Positions 36,367 through 45,547 of a stretch of 64,000 bases of DNA are shown here, one piece after another. Both the position numbers and the translations under genes were made by a program. Source of the stretch: Flavobacterium johnsoniae UW101. GTDB lineage: Bacteria > Bacteroidota > Bacteroidia > Flavobacteriales > Flavobacteriaceae. The notes under the pieces were generated by a model that made no database searches, had not been told where the DNA came from, and saw only the letters and a list, made by a program, of their open reading frames with translations. The first letter of the stretch is position 1, and each line of letters opens with the position of its first letter. Location: contig NC_009441.1 in assembly GCF_000016645.1 (NCBI RefSeq), forward strand, positions 2,418,001-2,482,000, written 5' to 3'.

Positions 36367-36645
36367 TTAGATATGTAATACAATTTCTTCTTTAAAAGGA
36401 TCGCCATAATAGGGTTTAAAATTATAGTGATCCGCAAGTCTCCAGACTTGTTTTAATTTGTTTTCAATTGTTTGCGAAACCGGACGCGGTGATGCGGTTT
36501 CATCTTCCAGAATATGCATCCATTGAAAACGTTCCTGATTGATACAGATTCTTTCCCCAGCCGTAAAAGTTCTAGATCTTTCAGAACAGTATTGAAGTGC
36601 CAGGTACAATTGTGCAATTCTTGCTTCGATTTGATTTTTACTCAT
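36367..36645 (-). CDS. Small hypothetical early-operon protein
   Basis: 92 aa, soluble, unrecognised (QIEARIAQLYLALQYCSERSRTF; ending GDPFKEEIVLHI). Its start overlaps the stop of the 45-aa gene by 8 bp and it is followed by the DUF3164 gene after 28 bp, so it belongs to the same early operon. Confidence 0.55.
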   Translation of the reverse strand: MSKNQIEARIAQLYLALQYCSERSRTFTAGERICINQERFQWMHILEDETASPRPVSQTIENKLKQVWRLADHYNFKPYYGDPFKEEIVLHI

Positions 36646-36775
36646 GATTTTTATCTAATAAGGTTCGTAATTTTTTAATGTCAGATTCTATTAAGTTTCT
36701 CTCAGGACTATTTGGATTTTCAATCAGCCAATTTTCCAGTTCCTGAATTTTTTCCTTGATTTGATTTGTTTCCAT
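36638..36775 (-). CDS. 45-aa helical protein, first gene of the early operon
   Basis: 45 aa starting METNQIKEKIQELE. It is almost entirely helical, with leucine/isoleucine spacing typical of a short coiled coil, and acidic/basic alternation near the end (KKLRTLLDKNHE). The stop overlaps the following ATG (GAGTAA within ATGAGTAAA on the coding strand), so it is translationally coupled. It is the first gene to the left of the divergent control region. Confidence 0.5.
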   Translation of the reverse strand: METNQIKEKIQELENWLIENPNSPERNLIESDIKKLRTLLDKNHE

Positions 36776-37078
36776 TTATATGATTATAAGTAATTATGAA
36801 TGAGTTTTTTATTTTTAATGGTTAATACTACTGGTTATTCGTAGTTTTATTCTTATTTAGTGTAGTGTCTTTTTTTTATTTTTAATTGCAGATAATATTT
36901 GTGTAACTATCTTTTAGTTAATTATTTGTGAGTTGTGTTTGTGTTGAGTGCAATTTTTTATTGATATAAATTTGTGTGTAATTGTCTTGTTTTTGATAAT
37001 TATTTTTCTTTACTTTGCAAATATAATGTAAAATAATACATTAAAACAAATTTTTAACGTAAAAAAATACGTCTTTTT
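36776..37078. promoter_or_regulatory. Divergent control region between early operon and repressor gene
   Basis: 303 bp, very AT-rich, with the early operon leaving to the left and the repressor gene to the right. For the repressor, a Bacteroidota-like -7 element TACTTTGC lies at 37011-37018, with TTG about 21 bp upstream. This is the only place in the island where both directions start, so it is the expected switch. Confidence 0.55.
37024..37043. promoter_or_regulatory. Palindromic operator candidate for the S24 repressor
   Basis: TAATGTA-N6-TACATTA is a perfect 7-bp inverted repeat. It starts just after the predicted -7 element and ends 35 bp before the repressor ATG. Its position over the start of the transcript fits autorepression by a dimeric CI/LexA-like protein. 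No second identical copy is visible near the left-going promoter, so control of the early operon may use a diverged site. Confidence 0.5.
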
Positions 37079-37762
37079 ATGGGGTCAACTGAAAGAATGC
37101 GTGAATATCTTGATTATAAAGGAATTACTAAATATAAGTTCTGTAATGATTTAGGTTTTTCTAATAAATTTTTAGACAATAGCAGTAATATGGGAACAGA
37201 TAAGGCGTGTAAAATTTTACACTATTATCCGGAAATTAATTCTGAGTGGCTTTTAACCGGAAACGGACCTATGATAAAAGAAGATAATACCAATATTGTA
37301 ATTATGAATAACGACCGAAGAACGATCGATACACTGCATGTGAGCCAGGAAATACCATTATATGATCTAGAAGCTGTGGCGGGTTTACGAGAATTATTCA
37401 ACAGCGGAAAACCACAAAGAGTTTTGGATACAATAAAAATTCCCAATCTGCCAAAATGTGATGGAGCTATTTCTGTAACTGGAGACAGTATGTATCCGCT
37501 TTTAAAATCAGGAGATATCGTCCTCTATAAAGAAACTGAGTTTGAAAATATCTTTTTTGGTGAAATGTATCTTTTAAGCGTAAAACTAAATGACTGGGAA
37601 GAATACATTACTGTAAAATACGTTCAAAAATCAGATCTAGGATCAGAATTTGTAAAATTGGTAAGCCAGAATTCACATCATCAGCCAAAAGATATTCATA
37701 TCTCAAAAATTTCGGCATTGGCACTTATAAAAGCTAGTATCCGTATCAATACCATGATGTAA
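37079..37762 (+). CDS. S24/LexA-type phage repressor (HTH + autocleaving peptidase)
   Basis: 227 aa. Residues 1-65 are an XRE-like DNA-binding domain (MREYLDYKGITKYKFCNDLG... SEWLLTGNGPM). Residues 93-215 are an S24 peptidase with the Ala101-Gly102 cleavage bond (LEAVAGL), the nucleophile Ser137 in TGDSMYP and the general base Lys180 in YITVKYV. Such proteins hold phage lytic genes off until RecA activated by DNA damage triggers self-cleavage. All catalytic elements are intact, so the island should be SOS-inducible (inference). It is divergent from the early operon and followed by its own terminator. Confidence 0.9.
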   Translation: MGSTERMREYLDYKGITKYKFCNDLGFSNKFLDNSSNMGTDKACKILHYYPEINSEWLLTGNGPMIKEDNTNIVIMNNDRRTIDTLHVSQEIPLYDLEAVAGLRELFNSGKPQRVLDTIKIPNLPKCDGAISVTGDSMYPLLKSGDIVLYKETEFENIFFGEMYLLSVKLNDWEEYITVKYVQKSDLGSEFVKLVSQNSHHQPKDIHISKISALALIKASIRINTMM

Positions 37763-37803
37763 TTTATTTGAAAATCAGATTTTTCTGTTTTTTAGAAATA
37801 AAA

Positions 37804-37849
37804 ATAGAAGCCTTTAATTTTTACATTTAAAGGCTTCTATTCTTTTTTT
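37804..37849 (+). terminator. Repressor terminator
   Basis: A perfect 14-bp stem (37804-37817 / 37827-37840, core AGAAGCCTTTAA) is followed by TCTTTTTTT. It closes the repressor transcript and marks the right edge of the island. 37850-38042 holds no gene; a TATTTTGC element at 37943-37950 may be the promoter of the next gene. Confidence 0.8.
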
Positions 37850-38042
37850 AAATTATGTCCAACCCTAATGTTTTCTAAAATTAAAGTACAAATCCACCCC
37901 TTAAAAAGAAAAAACAACTCCCTCTTTTTTTTACATTAGATTTATTTTGCAGTGCCTTCAAAACGATTTTTTTCATAGGTTTATTGATTATGAAAACACA
38001 AATCGTTTTACAAATTTTATCCGGCGTTTATAAATTCTGTTT

Positions 38043-41000
38043 ATGAGGAATATTAAAATTTACATTTTAAGCTGTTTTGCATTTCTTTCCATTTCTTTTG
38101 GCGTTTCTGCACAAAGATCTGATTTATATTTTGACCATATTGATTACGATGTGAGTTTTTCGCAAAGTATGATTTCGAGTATTCATCAAACCAAAAAAGG
38201 ATTTATCTGGATAGGAACTGCAAACGGATTAATCAGTTACGACGGATATAATTTTCTGCGATATGTTTACAACAAAGACATTCTAAATACCATCAGCAAC
38301 AATCATATTAACGTGATTCTGGAAGACAGACAAAAAGAACTTTGGGTTGGAACCAATAATGGATTGAATCTTTTTAATAAAAACGAAAGGAGTTTTTTAA
38401 GAGTTGACGTTCAGAAAATTAAAGGCGGACGAAATTATATTTCATCCATAATTCAGGATGATCAAAACCAAATTTGGATTGGGACTTTTGGCGGTATAAA
38501 GCGTCTTAACAGAGAGAAATATTTGTTAGAAGAAATCTCAAACGATCACAATTCACCATTCAGAAAAAGCAGGGTTTTGTCTTTGTTTTATGATCGCAAT
38601 TATGGTGTTTTGGTTGGAACTTCTAAAGGCTTAGAATGTTTTGATCCTAAAAATGGCTCAAAAAAAATATTACCAAAAACATTGACAGATAACGAAGCTT
38701 TAATCAAATCAAAAATCTGGAAAATCATCAAAGAAAAAAATGGTAATTTATGGTTTGCGACTGAAGCAAATGGTGTTTTTTATTTTGATACAGACAAAAA
38801 TATCGTAAAAAATTACCTTCTTAATACAAATAACAAAAACAGTTTGTCGTCAAATTGGGTCAATGATATTGTTTCTGTCGACAATAATACCATTTGGTTT
38901 GCCACTAAAAACGGTTTATGTGTTTACAAAAAAGATAAAAATGAATTCACCAAATACGGACATAATCCACTGGAAAGTTACAGTCTTTCAGACGATGATG
39001 TCAAATGTTTTTTAAAAGACCGTCATAACGATATTTGGATTGGGACGAATGGAGGAGGAGTCAATTTTTTTCAGAAAACTAATACCAATTTTACCAATAT
39101 AAGAGAAGTCATCAAACCTAGTTTCGGATTAAATACAGCCTTTGTAAATGCAGTTGTGAGAGAAAATGACGGTTCAGTATGGGTTGGAACAAATGGCGGA
39201 GGCTTGAATTACCTTGACTTTAGAAATAATAAAAATATATCTTATCAAATTGAAGGTTACGATTTTGATAAAAGCGTTAACATGATAACGGCTTTGGTAA
39301 ATCAAAACGAACAGAACTTGTTTTGCGGAACTTTCAATGGATTATTCAAATTCAATAAAAACAGTAAAACATTCCAGTTTATTTCGCTTTCACGCAAAGA
39401 TTCTAAAGAAAGAGAACGTCCCATTACTTCTCTATTAATGGATAATACAGATTTATGGGTAGGAACAAACGGCAACGGACTGAAGAAAGTAATGCCCGAC
39501 GGAACGGTCGAAATTTATATGGCAGACGGAACTTCAAATTCTCTCAGCGATAATTTTATCACTGATATTGTAAATAGAAAAGACGGACTTTGGATCGCTA
39601 CACAATACGGCTTAAATTATTTCGATAAAAAGCTAAAACAAGTTACCAGAGTTTTTAAAGCCGGGCCAAAAAGCGGATTATCAAACAATAGTCTCACTGT
39701 AATGTTTACCGATTCTAAAAATCGTTTTTGGGTAGGAGCAGAAAGTGGCGGCGTAAATATTTTTGATGAAAAGAAAGGACGTTTCTTCGAAATCAACCGC
39801 TCTATGGGATTCACTGATGAAACCATCAAAAGTATTTCGGAAGATTCAGAAGGAAATATCTGGATCAGCGACAATAATTTATTGTACAAAATAAAAACTA
39901 AAACTATAAAGCCTGTTCTTGATATTGCTGATTTTGAAATCACGTCTTATTCTTCAAATGACGGTTTAAAAGTCAAGCAATTTTCAAATAACTGCAGTGT
40001 ACAACTAAATGCAAAAGAACTCGTTTTTGGATGTTCAAACGGTTTAATCGTTTTTAACTCTTCAAAATTAATCAAGACAAAAGACAAATCGCCAATTGTT
40101 TTTACGAAGCTTATTGTTAATAATGAGGAAATTAGACCAGGAAACAAAGAAGTTGCTCTGGAAAAACGTATCAGCGAAACTACTGAAATTACTTTAAAAC
40201 ACGATCAGGGATACATTGGTTTGGAATTTAGTGCAATGAGTTTTATTTCGCCGGAAAAAAACGAATATGCTTATAAACTCGAAAGCTCTAATAAAGACGA
40301 ATGGCATATTATAGGTTCGCAGCATTATATCAACTTAACCAATTTAAATTCCGGAACTTATCTTCTAAAAATAAAAACTTCAAACGGAGGCGGAGAATGG
40401 AATCCGAATATTAAGACTTTAAAAATTACTATTCTGCCACCGTGGTGGAAAACATGGTGGGCCTATTTGTTTTATATTGTTTTGTTAACAGGAGCTTCAG
40501 TTTTATTATTCCGCTTTTTCAGAAACCGAGAATTGTTAAAACAAGCTTTTTATCTGGAACAAGTTGAAAAAGAGAGACAGGAAGAATTGTATAAAATGAA
40601 ACTGGATTTCTTTACTAATGTTTCGCACGAAATCAGAACGCCTCTGACATTAATCAGCGGACCAGTTGAAGAACTTTTGAGCAGTGCCGAGAAAAATTCG
40701 AATCTGGAACAGAAACTAAAAACCATAAAAAACAATTCTGATAGATTATTGAAATTAGTTAATGAATTAATGGATTTTAGAAAAGCCGAAAAAGGCAGTA
40801 TGAAAATCTATTGCGAACAGCAGGATATTGTTTCGTTTTGTTTTGATATTTACGAATCGTTTCGAGGAATTGCCGTCGAGAAAAAAATCGATTATAAATT
40901 CGTTTTAAATATAAATACAGTACAGCTTTATTTCGATAAAAACCAAATGGAGAAAGTGATTTACAATCTGCTTTCGAATGCCTTTAAATTTACCGGAAAA

Positions 41001-42164
41001 AACGGCCGAATTACTTTAGGCGTAGAACAAAAAGAAGATTCAGATTATGTCGAAATAAAAGTAAAAGACAACGGAATAGGTATTCCGGAAAACAGAAAAA
41101 AGAAGATTTTTAAGAATTTTTTCCAATTAGACGAACGCGGCAGTGCTAATTTAGGCAGCGGAATTGGTTTGGCTTTAAGCAAAAGTATTGTAGAACTGCA
41201 TCACGGAGAAATCAAAGTTCAGACAGAAGAAGATCCAAACTTTACGACCATATTTACAATCAAATTAAAGAAAGGGAAAGATCATTTTAAAAAATCGCAG
41301 ATAGTCGACAATTCAGTTAAGATTGAAGAAAATGCAAACCCAATTTCGGATGTTAAAACAGAAATTGAAACTTACGAAAGAGAATACGAAGAACTGGAAA
41401 ACAGCAATAAAAAGACTGTTCTGGTTATTGAAGACAATGAAGAAGTACTCTCTTTTGTGTACGATATTTTGTATCACGATTATAGAGTTTTGAAATTTAC
41501 AGATGGAATTCATGCACTCGAGTATATGGAGAAAGAAATTCCGGATCTTATCGTAACCGACGTTATGATGCCGGAAATGGACGGCTTTGAATTGTGCACT
41601 ATTTTAAAAACAAATCAAAATACAAACCACATTCCGGTTATTTTGTTAACGGCAAAATCTTCTACTTTAAATAGAATTGAAGGACTTTCTACAGGAGCAG
41701 ATGCTTATATTTCGAAGCCTTTTAGTATTGAAGAATTAAAACTCACAATCGCCAATTTATTATCAGCCAAAGAAATCATTCGTCAGAAATATGGAGAAGG
41801 ATTTATTGCCGCTGTTGAAGAAGAAAACGTAAATACGCCGGAAGGAATCTTTTTGAAAAAACTCACTCAGATTATCGAAGCAAATCTGGATAATACTGAT
41901 TTTGATGTAAATGATCTGGTAAATGAAATAGGAATGAGCAGAACCGTGCTTTACAAAAAAGTTCAAACTCTCACAGATCATTCAGTGGCTGGTTTTATCA
42001 AAAATATGAGATTAAAAAAAGCGGCCTATTTATTAACCAATACCAGTTATTCTGTTGCTGAGGTAACTTATATGGTTGGTTTTAATGACAGAAAGCATTT
42101 TAGTAAAGAATTTAAAAAGTTTTATAATTTATCACCTACTGAATATAAAGCTTCAAATAATTAA
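38043..42164 (+). CDS. Hybrid two-component system regulator of the polysaccharide locus
   Basis: 1373 aa single-chain regulator. It has a signal peptide (about 1-24), then two seven-blade-type Reg_prop propeller blocks (about 30-650; repeated GLWIATxxGLNYFD-like blades) and a Y_Y_Y domain (about 700-790). One membrane helix follows (about 803-825). The kinase has the H-box VSHEIRTPL at about 860 and an ATPase domain (about 955-1075, DNGIGIPE, GSGIGLALS). The receiver domain has the phospho-acceptor Asp near 1172 in VTDVMMPEMDG, and an AraC-type HTH ends the protein (about 1285-1373). Such regulators bind a glycan fragment in the periplasm and switch on the neighbouring SusCD genes, which start 314 bp downstream. 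Confidence 0.92.
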   Translation: MRNIKIYILSCFAFLSISFGVSAQRSDLYFDHIDYDVSFSQSMISSIHQTKKGFIWIGTANGLISYDGYNFLRYVYNKDILNTISNNHINVILEDRQKELWVGTNNGLNLFNKNERSFLRVDVQKIKGGRNYISSIIQDDQNQIWIGTFGGIKRLNREKYLLEEISNDHNSPFRKSRVLSLFYDRNYGVLVGTSKGLECFDPKNGSKKILPKTLTDNEALIKSKIWKIIKEKNGNLWFATEANGVFYFDTDKNIVKNYLLNTNNKNSLSSNWVNDIVSVDNNTIWFATKNGLCVYKKDKNEFTKYGHNPLESYSLSDDDVKCFLKDRHNDIWIGTNGGGVNFFQKTNTNFTNIREVIKPSFGLNTAFVNAVVRENDGSVWVGTNGGGLNYLDFRNNKNISYQIEGYDFDKSVNMITALVNQNEQNLFCGTFNGLFKFNKNSKTFQFISLSRKDSKERERPITSLLMDNTDLWVGTNGNGLKKVMPDGTVEIYMADGTSNSLSDNFITDIVNRKDGLWIATQYGLNYFDKKLKQVTRVFKAGPKSGLSNNSLTVMFTDSKNRFWVGAESGGVNIFDEKKGRFFEINRSMGFTDETIKSISEDSEGNIWISDNNLLYKIKTKTIKPVLDIADFEITSYSSNDGLKVKQFSNNCSVQLNAKELVFGCSNGLIVFNSSKLIKTKDKSPIVFTKLIVNNEEIRPGNKEVALEKRISETTEITLKHDQGYIGLEFSAMSFISPEKNEYAYKLESSNKDEWHIIGSQHYINLTNLNSGTYLLKIKTSNGGGEWNPNIKTLKITILPPWWKTWWAYLFYIVLLTGASVLLFRFFRNRELLKQAFYLEQVEKERQEELYKMKLDFFTNVSHEIRTPLTLISGPVEELLSSAEKNSNLEQKLKTIKNNSDRLLKLVNELMDFRKAEKGSMKIYCEQQDIVSFCFDIYESFRGIAVEKKIDYKFVLNINTVQLYFDKNQMEKVIYNLLSNAFKFTGKNGRITLGVEQKEDSDYVEIKVKDNGIGIPENRKKKIFKNFFQLDERGSANLGSGIGLALSKSIVELHHGEIKVQTEEDPNFTTIFTIKLKKGKDHFKKSQIVDNSVKIEENANPISDVKTEIETYEREYEELENSNKKTVLVIEDNEEVLSFVYDILYHDYRVLKFTDGIHALEYMEKEIPDLIVTDVMMPEMDGFELCTILKTNQNTNHIPVILLTAKSSTLNRIEGLSTGADAYISKPFSIEELKLTIANLLSAKEIIRQKYGEGFIAAVEEENVNTPEGIFLKKLTQIIEANLDNTDFDVNDLVNEIGMSRTVLYKKVQTLTDHSVAGFIKNMRLKKAAYLLTNTSYSVAEVTYMVGFNDRKHFSKEFKKFYNLSPTEYKASNN

Positions 42165-42204
42165 CTATAAAAAAGGGTTTAATCGCTAACAGTCCTGAGG
42201 TTTA

Positions 42205-42252
42205 CGCAAAGTCCGCAAAGTTTAATAAAAGCTTTGCGGACTTTGCGTTTTT
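42205..42252 (+). terminator. Terminator / dispersed palindrome behind the regulator
   Basis: A perfect 16-bp stem (42205-42220 / 42232-42247) built from CGCAAAGTCCGCAAAG, with an 11-base loop and a following T-run. A partial extra copy of the arm (TTTGCGTTCTTTGCGT) follows. The rest of the gap to 42477 holds the SusC promoter region; a CACATTTGC element lies at 42424-42432. Confidence 0.7.
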
Positions 42253-42477
42253 CCCTTTTGCGTTCTTTGCGTTTAACTACAAAATTAAGCACCTCGCAAT
42301 TATTTAAGTTTTTTATTACGAATGCCGTTTTTTAAAGGCTTATCTGGTATAAATTTCTCAAATAAAGACGTTCGAACCCCTAAAAACGAATATCTTCCTC
42401 CCTTCGTAACCTTAATTATTAGTCACATTTGCAACATAATCACATGACTTTATAATTAACTAACCAAAAAAATTACA

Positions 42478-45400
42478 ATGAAAAACAACAAACCCGAAAA
42501 GATTCTTTTTCTTGGTGGAAATTATCTAAAATTAATTTTAATGTTTTTTCTGTGCATTCTGGCTTCTAATGTGAAGGCACAGGAAAGCACGGTTTCAGGA
42601 AAAGTAGTTGACAATGCAGGTCTCCCATTACCAGGAGTAAATGTACATGTTAAAGGAAGTACAAAAGGAACTCAAACCGATTTCGACGGAAATTTCAGCA
42701 TCAGCACAGCGCCAAAAAGCACACTTGTTTTTTCCTTTATAGGGATGGATGAAGTTACTGTTGATACAGAAAACAAGAAAAACCTAAAAGTAGTTCTTAA
42801 ACCAAGTTCTCAGGCACTAGACGAAATTATAGTGGTTGGTTACGGAACCAAAAAGAAAAGTGACGTAATTAGTTCTGTAGCTTCGGTTAAACCAGGCGAT
42901 ATGACAAAAGTGGCGACTTCTGATGTTGGTGAAATGTTAAGAGGTAAAGCTGCCGGAGTTCAGGTTTCGTTAGCTGATGGAGGTCCGGGAAGTTCTTCTT
43001 CAATTCAAATTAGAGGGAAAAAATCTATTAACGGCAGCAACGAACCTATCGTAATTGCCGATGGTGTTGTAATTGGTAACATCAATGATGTGAATGCCAA
43101 CGATATTGCTTCTTTAGAAATTTTAAAAGATGCCGCAGCACAATCTATTTATGGAGCAAGAGCTTCAAACGGGGTTATTTTGATTACTACCAAAAGAGGA
43201 AAAACCGGAAAAGCAAAAATCGCTTACAATGGTTTCTCCGGAGTTCAGACAATCAACAGAAATTTTGACATTTACAGCGGAGAAGAATTTGCCCAGCTAA
43301 AAAGAGAAGCCTACAGAACAAGCAACGGCGGAGTTTACAGACCAGACGATCAGGTTTTTTCACCGCTTGAATTAGAATCCGTTCAATCAGGAAAATATAT
43401 CGATTGGGAAAAATATGCGCTGAGAACAGGTACAACCAATAACCACAGTTTAAGTATTTCGTCAGGAACAGATAAAACGAGTATTTTTTCAAGTATCAAC
43501 TACATTAATACAACAGGAGTAATCCCAAATTCTGATTTCGAGAAAGTGGCCATGAGAGTCAATGTAGATCAGAGAGTGGCAGACTGGCTGAAAATAGGAA
43601 TGAATGTTTCGCTTCAATTCTCAGAAACAAACAGACCAAACGTAGGGAATGTTTTAAATAATGCCATTAATACATCACCTTTAGGAAGAATTTATAATGA
43701 TGATGGATCATTTCGTTATCTGCCGGGAGGAATTCAGGAAACACCAAATCCGCTTATTGATATTTACGAGACGACAACAAATGAGTTAAATCGTAATGAT
43801 ATCATGAATATATTTTTGGACATTAATTTAGCAAAAGGTTTTACGTATAAATTAAACGCCAGCCGAAGATCATGGAATTATAAAGCAATGGCTTTTAATA
43901 CTTCAAGATCACTTTCCGGAATTGCCAATTCAGGACAAGGAAGCGGCAGTATACTTTATAAAGATAATGTAGAATACCAGTTAAGTAATATTTTGAATTA
44001 CAACTTTAAACTGGCCGAAAAAAATCATTTTAACGCTACTGGAGTTTATGAAATTACTTCATCAGAATACAATGAATTTAAAAACTCGGCAAGCAGAATT
44101 CCAAGTGATATTTTGGGAATTTACGGTTTAGAAAGTGCTTTTTTAAATACACCTGAAATTGGCGGAAACGAAAGGTCTCTGATTTCATTTGCAGGAAAAT
44201 TAGAATATGATTTTGACAGCAAATACTATTTTACAGTTTCAGGCAGAGCTGATGGATCTTCAGTATTTGGAGCCAATAATAAATGGGGATTTTTTCCTGC
44301 TGTAAATGCCGCATGGAATGTTTCAAATGAAAACTTCATGAAAGAACACGTTCCGGTTATCAGTAATTTAAAATTAAGAGCCAGTTATGGTAAAGTAGGA
44401 AACCAGCCAAAAGACCCGTATCAAAGTATGGCGGTTGCAGATCAGAGAGATTATATCATAAACGGAATAAAAGTATCTGGATACGTTCCGGGAACACAAT
44501 TGTCTAATCCGGATTTGCGCTGGGAAACTTCAACGCAGCTAAACCTTGCAGCAGATTTTGGATTATTTAAAAACCGATTAACAGGAACTGTTGAGGTTTA
44601 CAATACAGATACTTCTGATTTATTGATTTATGAAACCTTAAATGCAAATACAGGTTATACCAAAAAACTTTCAAATATTGGTAAAGTAAACAACAAAGGT
44701 TTAGAAATTACTTTAAATGGTGATTTAATCAAAAAGAAAGACTTCAGATTAAATGTTGGCGCTACTTTCACTAAAAACAAAAACAGCATTGTAAGTATTT
44801 ATGGAAAAGATGCCAACGGAGACGGAAAAGAAGATGATGATGTTGGAAACTTATGGTTTATAGGAAAACCAATTGATGTGTATTACCGATACAAAGCTGT
44901 TGGAATTTATCAGGAAGGAGAAACCATTCCCATTGTTACAGGAACAACTTTATATCCGGGAGACATAAAGTTATACGATGCTAATCCAGCAAATGGTGCC
45001 AATCCAAACCCGAATGAAGACCGTGTCATTACATCAAAACTGCCAGATTGGTTTGGAACTTTTTCCTTGGCTTTAGAATACAAACAATTTGATTTCTCGG
45101 CAGATATTTATACTGTTCAGGGGGTTACAAGAGATAATTTATTCTTATACGATTATGTAAAAGGAGGTTCTTTGAGAGGAGTAAAAAACGGTATCAAACA
45201 AGATTACTGGACACCTGAAAATCCTGGAGGAAACTGGCCGAGACCAAGAGACGGAAACGATCCGCCGTACATCAATACTTTAGGATTACAAGATGCCTCT
45301 TACATTCGTTTGCAAAACGTTTCTGTTGGGTTTAAATTTCCAGAAAGCACCCTTAAACCATTAGGATTAAGTAATATGAGATTGTATGTAACCGGAAGCA

Positions 45401-45504
45401 ATTTGGTTACCCTTACAGATTATCAGTCTTACAGCCCAGAGAAAGAAATAAACGATTATCCGGAACCTGTTACTTGTGTTATAGGCTTACAAGTAGGTTT
45501 TTAA
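42478..45504 (+). CDS. SusC-like TonB-dependent outer-membrane glycan transporter
   Basis: 1008 aa. A signal peptide ends in NVKAQE (about residue 36), followed by a carboxypeptidase-regulatory-like beta domain (about 38-110, GKVVDNAGLPLPGVNV) that is typical of SusC proteins. The SusC signature DEIIVVGYGTKKKSD lies at about 118-132, then the plug (about 135-245, RGAAGVQV / SIYGARASNGVILITTKRG) and a 22-strand-type barrel to the C-terminal Phe. It imports oligosaccharides using TonB energy, with SusD as lid. The partner gene follows after 43 bp. Confidence 0.93.
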   Translation: MKNNKPEKILFLGGNYLKLILMFFLCILASNVKAQESTVSGKVVDNAGLPLPGVNVHVKGSTKGTQTDFDGNFSISTAPKSTLVFSFIGMDEVTVDTENKKNLKVVLKPSSQALDEIIVVGYGTKKKSDVISSVASVKPGDMTKVATSDVGEMLRGKAAGVQVSLADGGPGSSSSIQIRGKKSINGSNEPIVIADGVVIGNINDVNANDIASLEILKDAAAQSIYGARASNGVILITTKRGKTGKAKIAYNGFSGVQTINRNFDIYSGEEFAQLKREAYRTSNGGVYRPDDQVFSPLELESVQSGKYIDWEKYALRTGTTNNHSLSISSGTDKTSIFSSINYINTTGVIPNSDFEKVAMRVNVDQRVADWLKIGMNVSLQFSETNRPNVGNVLNNAINTSPLGRIYNDDGSFRYLPGGIQETPNPLIDIYETTTNELNRNDIMNIFLDINLAKGFTYKLNASRRSWNYKAMAFNTSRSLSGIANSGQGSGSILYKDNVEYQLSNILNYNFKLAEKNHFNATGVYEITSSEYNEFKNSASRIPSDILGIYGLESAFLNTPEIGGNERSLISFAGKLEYDFDSKYYFTVSGRADGSSVFGANNKWGFFPAVNAAWNVSNENFMKEHVPVISNLKLRASYGKVGNQPKDPYQSMAVADQRDYIINGIKVSGYVPGTQLSNPDLRWETSTQLNLAADFGLFKNRLTGTVEVYNTDTSDLLIYETLNANTGYTKKLSNIGKVNNKGLEITLNGDLIKKKDFRLNVGATFTKNKNSIVSIYGKDANGDGKEDDDVGNLWFIGKPIDVYYRYKAVGIYQEGETIPIVTGTTLYPGDIKLYDANPANGANPNPNEDRVITSKLPDWFGTFSLALEYKQFDFSADIYTVQGVTRDNLFLYDYVKGGSLRGVKNGIKQDYWTPENPGGNWPRPRDGNDPPYINTLGLQDASYIRLQNVSVGFKFPESTLKPLGLSNMRLYVTGSNLVTLTDYQSYSPEKEINDYPEPVTCVIGLQVGF

Positions 45505-45547
45505 TAACACAGTTTAAGACATTAAATAAAATAAAAATAACAAGATC

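Noticed and set aside
1..37849. A complete active prophage
   Set aside because: I recognise no capsid, portal, terminase, integrase or transposase gene among 37 kb, although repressor and lysis genes are intact.
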